A DNA stretch of 64,000 nucleotides. Origin: Raphanus sativus (lineage: Eukaryota; Streptophyta; Magnoliopsida; Brassicales; Brassicaceae). Location: the NCBI RefSeq assembly GCF_000801105.2, contig NC_079515.1, positions 30,093,407 to 30,157,406 of the forward strand. The letters run 5' to 3'. Numbering within the stretch: position 1 is the stretch's first letter; each line of letters begins with the position of its first letter. The position numbers and the translations under genes were made by a program. Shown here piece by piece: positions 10,942 to 21,814 of this stretch. The notes beneath the pieces were generated by a model. It was not told the DNA's origin. It saw only the letters and a program-made list of their open reading frames with translations, and searched no databases.

Positions 10942-13815
10942 CTATTCTAAGTTGTATATCTTGTTCCAGTTCTGTCTGTGTCTTCGCACAAAGTTGAATA
11001 ATTCTAAACTATTCTTACCATTCTCCAACATACCTATGTTGTTACTATCATTCTCTAACATACGAATGTTGTTTCTACAATTCTCCAGCAGACCATACAC
11101 TTTTGTAACATAGCCAAACTCTGGTCCGTAGAGACGACTTGCACACGCCGCTTTGAAACTCACCAATCTCAACATCTCCATATCTCCTGTCAACATAAGA
11201 ATTTAACAACAATCAAATAATTAAGAAAAAACAAACACAGAAGACTGAATCTGGAAACAGGGTTGCATATAAAGATGTACCGTTTATCTGTCCTGCCTCG
11301 AGCTTTTTCATTTCTGTATCCAGTATCTCCCGGGAGAAATGTCGGTTAAGCCACCACTTAGCTCGAAGTGTCCATGTCGTACCGGTGAACATTCTAGGTG
11401 TCGGGTTGTATCGAACAGAGTATGTTTGTTGACACCCTTCTTCTCCATCTCCGTTGAAACAGACAGACATTCTGTCTTCATCAACATTCTCAAAGAAGAG
11501 AATCAACAACTCTGCAAACTCTCTCCAGATTTCTGGCTCGGGGAAAGAAGCTTCTACATGCAATGCTATCATTTCGATTAGCGACTCTCTACTATACCCA
11601 TCTGCAAGTTTTGAGAAAAAAAAAAACAAATGGGTATTAGAGACAGACTTAGTAAGGATTCAAGGTCTCAAGAATGATGAGATCCTAGTTTTACCTTCTT
11701 TTGACATTTCAATAAGCTTCTTCAGGGTGGTTACACAACTAAGGTCAATCTTTAAGATATCTTCATAGCATTTTGCAAGCTCGTCGCTGTTATTATGAAA
11801 CTTCTCCTTCATAGCGGCCTTAATCCTACAATTTGAGCAAAACAAACAACACTTGAGAAACTTCCTAAGGAGGCACCTATTCTAAACTAACACGGACTAA
11901 GAGAGATCCTTTCTTACCTGACAGGTTTGATGTCATGTACTTTGTTGCAAATCTCCTCAACCACTTTCATCGCTTCATCTACACGGCCTCCAATTAAGAG
12001 AAGCTACAAGAAAAAATTGAAAAAGAAAACATATAATTAGTCTAAGACATTCAAGGTTTAAAGGAGGAGGAACATTATGAGATTACCTGTACAAGCGGAT
12101 GTAGTGCAGCTATAGATACATAACGAGGAGACTGCATAGTAAGCCGCAGATATTCCACTGCGTCCTTATAATAAGAATCATTGACAATCTTTCCATGGCA
12201 ATCAGGATCTTCTGGCGGTTTCAAAGGAAGCAACCATGGATCCATATCCCCTAACCAAACAGAGAAAAAACGACATAAGCCATGGAATCAACAGACTTGT
12301 TGCATAGGTAATAAATAGATTTGAAAGCACCACTACTACTAACCAAGAATTTGAATAAGAGCGGGATCAAATGCAACTTCAGTTCTCAAATTCTCTTCGT
12401 TTTCTTCAGACGAGGCATAGATTCGTGGTGGTTCGGTAAATTGCTGAGGAATCTCCTCCAGTTTCACATTCTCCAGTTTTACCTTCACCTCCACAACCGA
12501 CCCTGAGTCACGCGTGGAGGCATCAGAATTCACTTCATTATTGCCGACAGATGCCTCTGACTCGTTTCTATCAGAGGCCGAAGACTCCACGGAGTAAACA
12601 GACTCGTTCCTGGGTGAACACTCGGCCATAACACCAGATCCTGACTCCGACATGTTAGATATGCTGTCACTGCAGTCTACATCTTCAGGCTGCAGCTCCT
12701 TTGAGTATTTACGACACCACAATCTGTAGCATGTGATTCCTATATATAGATTGGTCCGCGGAAGGTTTCCCAAATCACGGCTCCTCATCATGCTGCCAAA
12801 ATAATAAGATCAGCCATCAAAACTGATTCAAGCAAGATCCTTATGATAATATACGCAGGTACAAGAAAAGCAAGCTACATGAATCCTAACACATCTTTAA
12901 AAGACTGTACCCTATTGCAGCATACTCGGCCTCCTTTTCCATCCCATGCTCGAGTAAATGACATATTTGTTCGAACCAAACCAGGAGCCTCTCCTGTCCA
13001 AATAAACTAGTTAAACTCAAATGTAAGCCTCAAGCGTTGGAACGATACTCAAATCAAAAGATAACTACAAGTTCTCTTCTCGTGCACAATGTAAATAGCT
13101 ACAACACAATCAAGCTAAAGAATGACAAAATCTAAAAAAGGGACCTCTTTGTGCTGTTTACCAATCTTCCCTATCCAAGTATCATATATTCTTGTAATCT
13201 CCTCAACATTGTTCTTGTCTGGTTGCAAGTGACTAAGAATCTGTATTTGAGCCTGCCAAACAAAACACAAACCAGCAACGACAACATGTGAGAAACGGAC
13301 AGAGTAACTACTACAACACCATGTAAGAAACAAAACAAACAACTCAAAGCACAACTTCCAAAGCACAAAAAAAAAGACAAAACCAAAGAAACATGAACAT
13401 ATAAGAAACAAGACAGCAACAACAACACACAAAACAAAGAACTAGTTTCATCATTTTCGGAGCCTAAAAAAAAAGGGAAAAAAGACAGAACCTCGTATTT
13501 GAGCCGGTTCATGGAAGGAGACGCATCTCTCATAGTCCCTTGCATCAGAACGCTAAGCACACCGCTTGCTTCTCTCCAGTTTCTCTGGCGAAGCATCTCG
13601 CTGAGGATCTTCGGCAACCGTTTGAGGTAACTGCTCCGGGTACTGCTTCGCTCAATAAGACTCAGAAGGTAAGACGGTTTCGCCACGCAGAGGACGGTTC
13701 TCTTGAACTTCCTATCCACGGCATCGGCGGAGCTAACGACGCGGCGGTGCTTACTGTCTTTGATTGTGATGTCATCGAGAATCTCACTCTTCACTTCGGT
13801 TTTCACTTTCACCAT
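10942..13815 (-). CDS. RNA polymerase I TAF subunit A-like protein (TAF1A)
   Basis: Nine exons on the minus strand join in frame: 13815-13492, 13252-13145, 12993-12911, 12792-12344, 12250-12087, 12003-11918, 11825-11695, 11601-11281 and 11186-10942, giving 636 aa. The start MVKVKTEVKSEILDD is the first ATG after a GC-rich leader. The N-terminal half is basic and predicted helical (SYLLSLIERSS, RLPKILSEMLRQRNWREASG), and the middle is an acidic Ser-rich linker (exon 4). This layout and the position next to an NCL gene match Arabidopsis At1g53200, annotated as TATA-box-binding-protein-associated factor RNA polymerase I subunit A, a subunit of the SL1/TIF-IB factor that directs rRNA gene transcription in the nucleolus. 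There is no short diagnostic motif, so the family call leans on gene order and remembered similarity. All junctions are GT-AG and no frame break was found. Confidence 0.75.
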
Positions 13816-15333
13816 TGCCTTATTGGAATCTTCGATTCAGTTCAAGAACAAGGGGGGGGGGGAATTAGGGTTTGTCCCCGCCGAATCGAGATTCAAACGA
13901 CGGTGGTGGTTCCGGCGATAGGAAACTCTCCGGCGACAAGCGATTCCCGCGACAAGTGTGTTTATATATACAGAATCTGCAGATGATAAACCCTAGGCTT
14001 AAATAAATTTACTCATTAAGAATTGGGCCATTTAAATGGGCTTTTCTAATATTATTGAGGCCCAGTTTAGTTAAGACCAACCAAATCATATAAACCGTAA
14101 TGTGAGGTTAACCTTAAGAACCGACAAAACCCGTACCCAAACAAACCGAAATTGTATTTCGGTCTTTTCATTTTGTCTCCTTTCTAAAGCCTGAGCCTGA
14201 ACCGAACCAAATTAATTTGGGTCTAAAACCTGAAGTGAACTGAAGCATTCATTTTTTTAGTTGCTCAAAAAAAAAAAACTGAAGCATTTTTTTCTTTTAC
14301 ATCACTCTCATCAACACATTTATCTTTTTAAGTATGATTTTGGTCAGCGTATTTTAAATATAAAAAGTGTGATTTTGATTTGATTTAGTATGGGTACCAT
14401 GTTGCCTAATGTTTTATTAGAGGGCCTTGTGTAAGTTGTGAGTGGCTTAATATTACACGTGTTGCCGGTAAGCAAATCTGGTAATAACGAATAACGACTG
14501 GTTCTAAGGTGAAGGCAGTTCCCTAATTGCCCTTCTTCTTTTTTTACCATTCCCTAATTGCCCTTCTTACCTACTTTTTTTCTTTTAGCAGCCCATAGGC
14601 CCCATACCTACATTAAATTTTTTTAATCGGCCCTAAAAGTTGTTAGATTAACGTTCAAACTAATTTCAATTCTTTAACTTTCTTATAAATATATTCTAAA
14701 GTTAGAACAAGCATATTCTCTGATTCGTATTTTAAAATTCGTGTTTGATACTTTAAAATTCATGAAAAATATAGCCAAATTGATGACAACCATATATGTT
14801 ATCATATTTTGAGGTCATATATTATTTTATTAGCTTAACTTTTTATAGAATATTACAATAACAAAATAGTGGGGAAAAAAGTAAACAAATGCTGAATAAT
14901 TCAATGTTGAATTGGAGGAAGGCCATTAACGTAGGGAGAAGTCAATAAACTTTTATTTTGTGAATAAATACTTTTTTTTTTGAGCAAAGTCAATAACTAC
15001 TTTGTTATCTTCTTTTTCTGAGGTGGACAATATATTATAATAAACTTTTAATTAAATAACGTTACTACACCAACAAATATGTTTATTTTATACGTAAGGA
15101 AACAAATATACGGTAAATAAAAAGAAGGTGGTATGGTTAAAATGGTAAACAAACATCCTCTGCCCTCTTCATCTTCCTTACTGCCCCACACGATTTATAC
15201 ACACTTAAGACACAAAACATATCTTCTGTAATAAAAGCTCCGATTATATATATACACACACGTATATATACATTATTACATACTCATCCACACATGAACG
15301 TCATCCTCTGATCTTCTTTTCAAACACATCACA
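13816..15333. promoter_or_regulatory. Divergent promoter region between TAF1A and NCL
   Basis: The two genes point away from each other across 1.5 kb. Next to the TAF1A start there is a run of about eleven G (13851-13861), unusual in this AT-rich window. On the NCL side a TATA-rich block (tatatatatacacac, about 15246-15260) lies roughly 80 bp upstream of the ATG and may contain the core promoter. The middle is AT-rich, with no transposon end that I could delimit. Confidence 0.4.
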
Positions 15334-17860
15334 ATGAGACTCAGATCTCTCTTCTCTCTCCTCTTCCTCGTCCTCTTCACCTCATCGGCCTACGCTCGGT
15401 TCGTCGCTGTACAGCCATCTTCGACCGGTCTCATCTCCGATGGAATCAACGGCGGGAGTCTCGACTCCGGATCGATTATCAAAACCGTGGTCTCTGCTCC
15501 TCCGGCTGAGGAGAAAGAGGAGGCTTGCGAACAGACCTATGGGTTCATGCCGTGTACAAAGACGGCGCTTGGGAACGTGTTCTTGATTCTGGTTTATGGG
15601 TTTCTCATGTACACGGCGGCGACGTATCTATCCGCCGGAAGTGAGCTTTTGCTCGAGATCTTGGGACCTGGTATCGTCGGTGGTTTGTTTCTTCCCATGC
15701 TCGGAGCTCTTCCTGACGCTATGCTTATCATGGGTAGGTGAAATGTTGATTCTTTGTTGGTACTGTTTTTAGTTTTGAGAGATAAAGAGTCAATTTTTAT
15801 GAGTTAGTAATGATGATGGTAACTGAAAGGTTGGTTCTTTCTTGTTACTGTTTGAGGTTTGAGAGATAAAAAGTGAATCTTTGTTAGGTTTTGTGAATCA
15901 GTAGTCAGTTTATGATGATGATACTTTGATGGTAACTGATGATGAACTCATGTCTTGTCGCCTTCTGTTTTTTAGCCATTTTTTTTGTTTTTTTTGTTTC
16001 AATAGAATCTTCGTTTTTTTTTTATTCTTGATGGGGGCCGCTATTGAATTGTATTTTATTTTTGCAGTGTCTGGACTTTCCGGAGACGCAGCAACTGCGC
16101 AAAGCCAAGTATCAGTGGGAATGGGGTTGCTTGCTGGCTCCACCGTTATGCTTCTCACTGTTATCTGGGGAACTTGCACTGTTGTTGGCAAGTGTGACCT
16201 TCGTGACAACATTGCCGTTAACAACCAAGACACCAAAGGCTTCCATCTTAACGGTAACGAGAAAGCAACTTATATATAACTAGTGGTCGATGATGAACAT
16301 ACAAAAGGTGAAATGCTAATAATAACTGTTGTTTTGTTGTCTATAGATTCTGGTGTAACTGTTGATGTTTGGACCAGCTATGCTGCAAGAATAATGGCTA
16401 TATCGGTTATTCCCTTCGTCATTGTCCAGCTTCCGCAAGTGTTGAACTCAACATCTGGAAGACACTTGGCCGTGTTGGTTGCTCTAGTCCTCTCGGTCCT
16501 AATGTTGATCTCCTACTGTGTCTATCAGGTACATAGCCACTAGACTCTGTTGTCTCTTTTTTTTTTTTTTTTTTTGCTTTCTCCATCTTGTTTATGAGAT
16601 TATTCTTCCTTGTTGTATATGTATATAGGTGTTCCAACCATGGATCCAAAGGAGACGCCTTGCTTTTGCAAAGCACAAGCATGTTATATCAGGAATCCTA
16701 AGGCACTTGAAACAACATGCTTTGGGAAGACTTCTTGATGATGAAGGCCAGCCTGATGAACATGTCATTCGAAAGTAACTCAAATTTTATTTCAGTATCA
16801 CTTTTTAAGGTTCACCATGTGCTTTAAAGCTTAATCTGTTTATTAGGTTGTTTGAGACCATTGATGCAAACAAGGATGGAAGCTTATCAGCTACTGAGCT
16901 TAAGGCGCTTATCATTGGGATCAGCTTTGAGGATATAGATTTTGACAAGGATGATGCTGTGGGAAGAGTTCTCCAAGATTTTGACAAGACTCTCGATGAG
17001 CAAATTGATCAAGAAGAGTTTGTCCGTGGGATTAAGCACTGGCTTATTCAGGCAATGGGAGCTTCTGGTCATTCTGGTCCTGATGCTGGTCCTAGAACAA
17101 TGAAGTTCCTTGACCATTTCCATGTGGTGAGTGAACACACTTGACCCACCCACCAAAAAAAAAAACCTTTCTGGAGTTAACACAATTGTTTTTGTTTTTG
17201 CAGCAAACAAAGAGAGAGCATGCTCTGTTGGGAGACAATGAAAATGGTGAGAATGATGAGGAGTCTGGTGAGGTTGCAGACCCGAAATGGATCACCATTA
17301 AAGCATCTTTGCTGCTACTGTTGGGAGCAGCCATTGCAGCTGCATTTGCTGATCCTTTGGTGGACACAGTTAACAACTTCTCTGCAGCCACAGGGATCCC
17401 ATCTTTCTTCATTTCCTTCATAGCTTTGCCTCTAGCCACCAACTCAAGTGAAGCAGTCTCTGCCATCATCTTCGCTTCCCGCAAAAAGATCAGAACCGCC
17501 TCCTTGACTTTCTCTGAGGTCCGTTTATTCTGTTATGAACGAACCGTCTTCTTGTCTCATTAATACTTGTTACTAAAACCATTTTTTCTTGGTGTGTGTG
17601 TGTGTGTGTAGCTATGTGGTGGAGTGACGATGAACAACATTCTGTGTCTCTCGGTGTTCTTAGCGATCGTCTACGTTCGAGGACTAACGTGGAACTTCTC
17701 ATCCGAAGTGTTGGTGATACTCATTGTTTGTCTGGTGATGGGATGTTTTGCTAGCTTCCGCACAACGTATCCTCTTTGGACGTGTTTCATAGCATACCTG
17801 CTTTACCCATTCTCTTTGGGCCTGGTCTACATTCTTGACTACTGGTTTGGCTGGTCATAG
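15334..17860 (+). CDS. NCL: NCL-type Na+/Ca2+ exchanger with EF hands
   Basis: Seven exons (15334-15733, 16068-16253, 16347-16528, 16629-16774, 16847-17126, 17204-17518, 17612-17860) give 585 aa, the length I recall for Arabidopsis NCL. A signal peptide (residues 1-21, ending SSAYA) leads into a luminal segment and two sets of membrane helices. The cation-exchanger repeats are visible: GALPDAMLIM at 124-133 and ALPLATNSSEA at 472-482. Between them lies a soluble loop with two EF hands, DANKDGSLSATE (311-322) and DKTLDEQIDQEE (351-362), both with acidic residues at positions 1 and 12. The protein should exchange Ca2+ against Na+ or H+ across an internal membrane, and the EF hands make calcium sensing likely. 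Exon 7 follows a (GT)n tract in the preceding intron. Nothing is broken. Confidence 0.93.
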
Positions 17861-20240
17861 AGAGATTCCTCTCGTTCAAAGATTTCTTCTTGGAGTGTTT
17901 CTGTTCCTCTCTCTCTTCTTCTTCTTGTTTATGTTTATGGATCACAGAGGGTAAAAAACTCTCAAGTTACATTTCTGAGATTTGCTGATGTGATTGAAAC
18001 ATTCTTATTAAAGCTAATATTATATTTCTTGTTTCTTTGAGTATATGTTCTTCCTTACAATAAGATTATCTATACTATTAAAAGATAATCATCCCAAAAT
18101 CTACTTACAATAAGATTATTGCATCTATTCAATAGCTAATTATTATTTTTGGTCTTACTTAAATATTTTTCTTAACTAGCTTTTTAACATTGATACTGTT
18201 AAAATCAATCATATCCATTTTATATTTTGTTTTGCCAAAAATGTAAATACTTAAAAAACAACCTTTTGAAAATAATATTTAATTTTGACAACTAATTTTG
18301 ATGAACCTGAATCATTTTAAAATATATAAAGCAAAACTATTTACAATATAGAGTATTAATTTATCTAATTTCATCACATAAACATTGCTCAAATATGATT
18401 CATAACATACATATATTATTAACTAACTAAATTTCATACATCAAAATATTTTTTGAATATAAAAGTTTGAACGAATATTTTAAACTAACTATTACTGTAC
18501 ATAAAACCATTCCTCACATATTCATACCTATCATGTTAATTCTACATCATGGTTTCTACGAAATTAAAATTTTGACTAAAAATTAATTAGTATTAATAGT
18601 GATTATAAACTTTTAAATTTTGAATCTAAAACTAAATATACAAATTTATAATAATTATCTATAGTAAAAAAACAATACTGAAAACCTATCATTATACTTT
18701 AGTTTTCTCTGTCATGTTTATCTATTGTTTTTAAATAACATACATAGTATATATTCTTAAAATTATAAAGAATCACAAATAAAATATTTTGTTCAATTTC
18801 ATGTACTAATCAAAAGATATATAATAAGTATGATCAATTTTCTAATATATCATCAGATTTATATTATTTAAAAGGGTTGCCATTTAATTTTGGGTTCAGT
18901 TTGGTTCGGTTTATTTGAATTTAAGAAAACCTTAACTAAAGTCAATTCAAATTAGTTTGTTTTGGTTTGTGTTCGGTTTTAATTTGATTTGATTTGTGTT
19001 CGGTTTGGTTTTAGTTTGGTTTGTGTTCATTTCGGTTTAATTTGCTTTTGTTTGTATTTGTTCAGTTTATTCAAATTGAATTTTAGTATTGTTATAGTTC
19101 AGTTACAAAAATATTAGTTATAAAAACATAAACAAATCAACATTTGACACGAAATCATTATTTTTATATTTAAACGTAAAACCAAATATCACAATAAATC
19201 GTAGAAGACGTAATCCAATCATTTATGTTATTATCTTCAAACCTAATATAAATATCATAGATAATTTTCGGTTTTGATGTTCATGTATGAAATTTATATT
19301 TATATTTATATTTTAGTTTAGATATGTTATTCTATTCATTTAGAAGTAAAATGATAGTTATATTTAGCTGTTTAGGTTAAATATTAAATATATTAAATTT
19401 CATATTATTAGTATTTTAATTAATATAATTTAAAATATTTCAGTTTAAAACTGAACCATATCGAACCATTTGAGTTGATAAAACTTTGAACAAGATGGTT
19501 TAGACATATAATTTGATTTTGTTTGGGTCATTTTGGGTTCAGATGGGTCGGTTTGATTTGTTTTTTCCACATTTTACATGGTCAACCAGTTCCAGTGACG
19601 GGTTGATAACAAAGTTTTGGATTTTTGCCAAATTTGATCAGGGATTTAAATAGTTGCTTAGTTAAATCCGAACTGAATTATATATGTCACTGGGTTATTG
19701 GTTAAACCGTAAATCCTGGCCAGGATATAGTCTACACAACTATAAATGTATTAGGCTACAAAATTTTAAAACACATAAATTTATAATTACCAAATAAATT
19801 CTTATAAATAAAAATTTAAAAAGGAAAGAAAGGTTCAACAGTAAATCTGGGTCATGTATAAAAATAATGGTCAACACAATTATAAATGTATTAGGCCACA
19901 GAATTTTAAAACACATAGTTTTATAATTACCAAATATTTATCTTTTATAAATAAATCTTTTTAAAATAAATTTTGTGTTTTCCAAAATGAGATCAAAATC
20001 TAATTGTTTTATCAATCATGGATGTTAGTATTCTACTATTACTTCAACATTACTTCAAAAAAGAAAGTTTAAGCCACCTCGCTTCTAATCTCTCTTATAC
20101 ATGTGCTGATGTTTATTAACTTTTGGTGAAAAAAAACTTAAAAGAAAGATAAGATGAAATAATTGATGATCAGTTCTTGTTGTTGATGTATATCATAGGG
20201 GTTTCTTCTATTTCATATTAAAGAATAATATGTTTGTAAA
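17861..20240. other. AT-rich intergenic region with repeat debris
   Basis: No gene is supported. A Helitron-like 5' terminus on the plus strand, tctatactattaaaag, begins at 18069 after an A, but no matching 3' hairpin plus CTRR end was found, so its extent is unknown. Around 18880-19100 and 19440-19560 there are strings of ttcggttt and gaaccata motifs, common in crucifer repeats. A segment near 19728-19800 (tataaatgtattaggc...) recurs at 19860-19945 as a short, imperfect tandem duplication of about 135 bp. TCP3, which I recall lying between NCL and mMDH1 in Arabidopsis, was not found here. Confidence 0.5.
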
Positions 20241-20314
20241 GCTCCCGTAGCTCAGTTGGTTAGAGCGTTGGTCTTATGAGCCGAAGGTCGCGGGTTCGAG
20301 CCCCGCCGGGAGCA
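20241..20314 (+). tRNA. tRNA-Ile (anticodon TAT), no intron
   Basis: A 74-nt cloverleaf folds cleanly. The acceptor stem is gctcccg/cgggagc with discriminator A, the D arm is gctc/gagc, the anticodon stem is ttggt/gccga (two G-T pairs), the loop is cttatga, and the T arm is gcggg/cccgc around ttcgagc. A and B boxes are intact. Loop positions 34-36 read TAT, so the predicted charge is isoleucine for AUA codons. Two points are odd: position 37 is G, where tRNAs reading A-starting codons normally have A, and there is no intron. The CCA end is not encoded, as expected for a nuclear gene. A tRNA gene is, as I recall, present at the same place in Arabidopsis (At1g53220). Confidence 0.85.
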
Positions 20315-20322
20315 TACTATGA

Positions 20323-20327
20323 TTTTT
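20323..20327 (+). terminator. RNA polymerase III terminator
   Basis: A run of five T begins 9 bases after the tRNA and is a standard pol III stop signal. Confidence 0.75.
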
Positions 20328-21474
20328 CTTATATTTAAGCATGTTAGTTTAACTATGTGTTAACAAAATAGATAATGGACACATTTTGTACAATCTTAAA
20401 TTCTTTCTTTCATATTTTTTCTCTCTTTTCGACCAATACGGTGTCTTCATGTACTAATAATCTCATGTCTCATCCTTTTTTTACTTACTCGATATTATAT
20501 CCTAAATCCTTCTTAAAGTATGTGTTAAATGTAGACATTATGCTAGATACTAGACATCAATATCTCTTTTGCACTTTTTCATTACATGTTTGCTTCAAAT
20601 AGCCACTAGTAAGAAAGTAATTTAAAAAAAAAAATTCCAGAATTTGCAATCAATTGATTAATGAACTAAGAAATATGCAATACTTATATAAATCCATCAT
20701 TCCAAATCCAAAACTCCAAAAACCAACATGACTAAGTAACACAAGATCAATGATTGTTCCAAATTCCCTTTAACTCTCAAATATTAGCAGTGGAAATGAG
20801 TCCAAAAATCAGACCACAATTGCAATGTATAATTAATAACAAATGTTTATAACAATTCTATGTAGACTAATAAGAGATATTTTTGACGAAAACATTAAAC
20901 CCACATATAAGCTTGCGGTTATTAACCGAACCGAATCTGCCAAATCAAACTGACATGTTTGGTTTTCGGCTATGTTCTATTAGAAGGTCGGTTCGATTGA
21001 ACAATTAAAAAATCAGTTCAATTAATTCCGTTTTCTAAAATAAAGTTTTTAAACCAGATTATACCAATCTCAACCGAAATTTTGAACCGAACAAACCAAA
21101 ATCCAAACTGAAATAATTGAACTGTTATTCTTCTTTTTGAATTATTTACCAATTTAAAAAGAAATTTGACTAAATTCGAAAAGTTCGCCGTTAGAAATTT
21201 TGAATGCAAACTACCTGAAAACTAAACCAAACCAATCTGGAAAAAAAAAACTAACCGAGTATCCACATGGAAAAAATGGCAAAAGCTTGAGACTTTAGCC
21301 TTCAAGTTGGGTTAAAGGTTTCCAGCCTAAACAACAACAAGAAGAACAAATATGATACATGATACAATGTCACATGACCAGAACATAATTGAGCTTACAG
21401 GAAGTTTTCTAATTGATACATAATGACAACAAATTATCAATGGCTTGTAATTTTAAGAAGAATAAGAACCTGAA
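20328..21474. other. Intergenic region upstream of the copia element
   Basis: No gene was recognised. The part at 20920-21240 is rich in aaccgaacc and ccaaaccaa motifs of the same flavour as 18.9-19.1 kb, on the opposite strand. The open frames in it are short and look random. Confidence 0.45.
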
Positions 21475-21479
21475 AACAC

Positions 21480-21801
21480 TATAAGCCCAAAGCCCACAGA
21501 TCATGTCAAGGCCCAATGCTCTTCAACTCTATCTTCTAACGGTAATAAAGGCAAAGATTGTGTGACGACTAAAGGTGGTCTTTGTACTGGTTTTACAGCT
21601 AAGGACATCCAGCTATCCAACCGTTTTGAGACCTTGGGATTGTGTGCTGTCACATGCTGAGCTGTGCTCTATCTTGTCTTTACCTTAGCTCTTCTTCCTC
21701 TTTATATACTGCATCGATTGTATGTAATGAAACCAAGTTGGAAAACATCAATAACAGAGTTACCTTCTTCATTAAGTTACCCTTTTGTCATCAAGCTTTT
21801 A
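21480..21801 (+). repeat. 5' LTR of the copia element
   Basis: This 322-bp direct repeat starts tataagcccaaag. It contains a TATA-like ctttatatactgc near 21700, which probably drives transcription, and ends immediately before the primer binding site. Confidence 0.93.
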
Positions 21802-21813
21802 TGGTATCAGAGC
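21802..21813 (+). other. Primer binding site, initiator Met tRNA type
   Basis: The sequence tggtatcagagc directly follows the 5' LTR and matches the copia-type primer site complementary to the 3' end of initiator tRNA-Met. Confidence 0.88.
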
Positions 21814-21814
21814 C

